A stretch of 6,055 bases of DNA, taken from NCBI GenBank assembly GCA_030149685.1, contig JASLGI010000158.1:1-6055 (forward strand), in the 5' to 3' direction. The stretch comes from Bacillaceae bacterium (lineage in GTDB: Bacteria > Bacillota > Bacilli > Bacillales_A > Planococcaceae). How positions within the stretch are numbered: the stretch's first letter is position 1; each line of letters begins with the position of its first letter. The notes below the pieces were generated by a model. It did no database searches. It was given only the letters and a program-made list of their open reading frames with translations, and was not told the origin of the DNA. The position numbers and the translations under genes were made by a program. Below, piece by piece: positions 5,465 through 6,055 of the stretch.

Positions 5465-6055
5465 TCATTCACCTCCTCCATTCAAACGGTTGTACTTCTT
5501 CATTACTTCCCTTAATTTTCCTAAGTTAATCGCTGGAATCATTCCTTCTGGTTTCACTGAGGCCATCGACTCACCAGCTGTCATCGCATTAATGATCGCT
5601 TCTTCTGTCGCCCAAACGGCTCCTTCATATAAAGGATCACAATATTCATCATTGATCGCTCGATACGTCTGATGACTCGAAGCGACTTGTGGCACTTCTT
5701 GCTCATTTGCTGTTGAAAAAGCAAGGAAAATATCTCCTGACCCATTTCCTCCGACCGTTCCTGTTCGCGCAATACCGAGCGTTGCACGTTTCGCTAAACG
5801 GCGCAATTGGTGAGGCAAAAGAGGCGCATCTGTTGCAATGATGACGATGATCGATCCGCGATCATCTTCTTTTACGACACCTTTTGGCATCTCTTCTCCG
5901 ACTGGAACACCGGCAATTTGTAGCCATGGGCGCCGACCAAAATTCGACTGAACGAATACACCGACTGTATATGTCTTTCCATCGACTGTCACGATACGAC
6001 TTGACGTACCCGAGCCACCTTTAAAATCGTATGTAATCATTCCTGTGCCACCGCC
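5465..6055 (-). CDS. Partial P1-family aminopeptidase, DmpA/BapA type (5' end beyond right edge)
   Basis: 196 C-terminal residues of a peptidase family S58 (P1) enzyme; family members are about 330-380 aa, so roughly the first 140-180 residues are missing. These enzymes self-cleave to alpha and beta chains and remove N-terminal residues from short peptides, including D- or beta-amino acids in DmpA and BapA. Seen in the fragment: a glycine-rich start GGGTGMITYDFKGG leading to GTSSR; VGVFVQSNFGRR; a GSIIVIIATDAPLLPHQLRRL segment; then GTVGGNGSGDIFLAFSTAN, where the expected cleavage site and nucleophile is the Ser of NGSGD (codon 5740-5738). ATEEAIINAM near the C-terminus is also typical. All catalytic features expected in this part are intact. 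The frame continues past the internal ATG at 6040, which lies in the middle of the conserved core and is not the start. It is followed directly by yvlD. Native substrate unknown. Confidence 0.92.
   Translation of the reverse strand, partial: GGGTGMITYDFKGGSGTSSRIVTVDGKTYTVGVFVQSNFGRRPWLQIAGVPVGEEMPKGVVKEDDRGSIIVIIATDAPLLPHQLRRLAKRATLGIARTGTVGGNGSGDIFLAFSTANEQEVPQVASSHQTYRAINDEYCDPLYEGAVWATEEAIINAMTAGESMASVKPEGMIPAINLGKLREVMKKYNRLNGGGE
5469..5477 (-). promoter_or_regulatory. Ribosome binding site of yvlD inside the aminopeptidase gene
   Basis: AGGAGGTGA (5477-5469, read leftward) is nearly the full anti-16S complement and ends 5 nt before ATG 5463. It is built from the Gly-Gly-Glu codons that end the aminopeptidase, whose TGA stop (5467-5465) is 1 nt from the yvlD start. 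This arrangement fits translational coupling and fixes the yvlD start. Confidence 0.85.

Noticed and set aside
5464..5481. Upstream ATG (5481) for the YvlD-like protein
   Set aside because: It lies before the AGGAGGTGA ribosome binding site, which serves ATG 5463.
5490..5787. Frames on either strand over the aminopeptidase
   Set aside because: They overlap a conserved peptidase core in another frame and have no independent support.
1..6055. CRISPR array, tRNA, rRNA, riboswitch or insertion sequence
   Set aside because: No regularly spaced repeats, cloverleaf, T-box or known aptamer pattern, and no transposase were recognised on either strand.

Overview
The window looks like ordinary chromosome of a Bacillota bacterium, probably Bacillales (Bacillus, Staphylococcus or Planococcaceae relatives). 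The reasons are moderately AT-rich DNA, strong AGGAGG-type ribosome binding sites, sigma-A promoters, compact U-tailed terminators, and a gene set (HflX, YerD-type FMN synthase, NfrA, YvlD) whose best-known relatives are in Bacillus. Genus cannot be fixed from this sequence. I see no phage, transposase, CRISPR array or RNA gene.

Layout, left to right. (1) 1-572, minus: start of a lipoprotein gene (DUF6612-like) running off the left edge, with its own promoter. (2) 573-783: intergenic, holding that promoter and the hflX terminator. (3) 784-2049, minus: hflX, ribosome-associated GTPase, with its own extended -10 promoter. (4) 2050-2149: terminator of the next gene and the hflX promoter. (5) 2150-3733, minus: membrane-anchored, FMN and 3Fe-4S glutamate-synthase-domain protein of the YerD type. 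(6) 3734-3847: divergent promoter region. (7) 3848-4576, plus: NfrA-type NADPH-dependent FMN oxidoreductase with a strong terminator. (8) 4577-5112: gene-poor region with inverted repeats, a strong leftward terminator and small open blocks on the minus strand. (9) 5113-5463, minus: YvlD-like four-helix membrane protein. (10) 5465-6055, minus: C-terminal part of a P1-family (DmpA/BapA) aminopeptidase whose start lies beyond the right edge.

Functional picture. lipoprotein, hflX and yerD are separate transcription units with their own promoters or terminators, although all read leftward. yerD and nfrA are divergent redox flavoproteins sharing about 110 bp of control DNA. The aminopeptidase and yvlD form a tight, probably translationally coupled pair whose promoter is outside the window. 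The least explained part is 4617-5112: a 13-bp perfect inverted repeat, a second weaker repeat of similar motif, and a long near-palindromic terminator more than 200 nt past yvlD. No previously undescribed system can be demonstrated here; the non-coding block is the best place to look.
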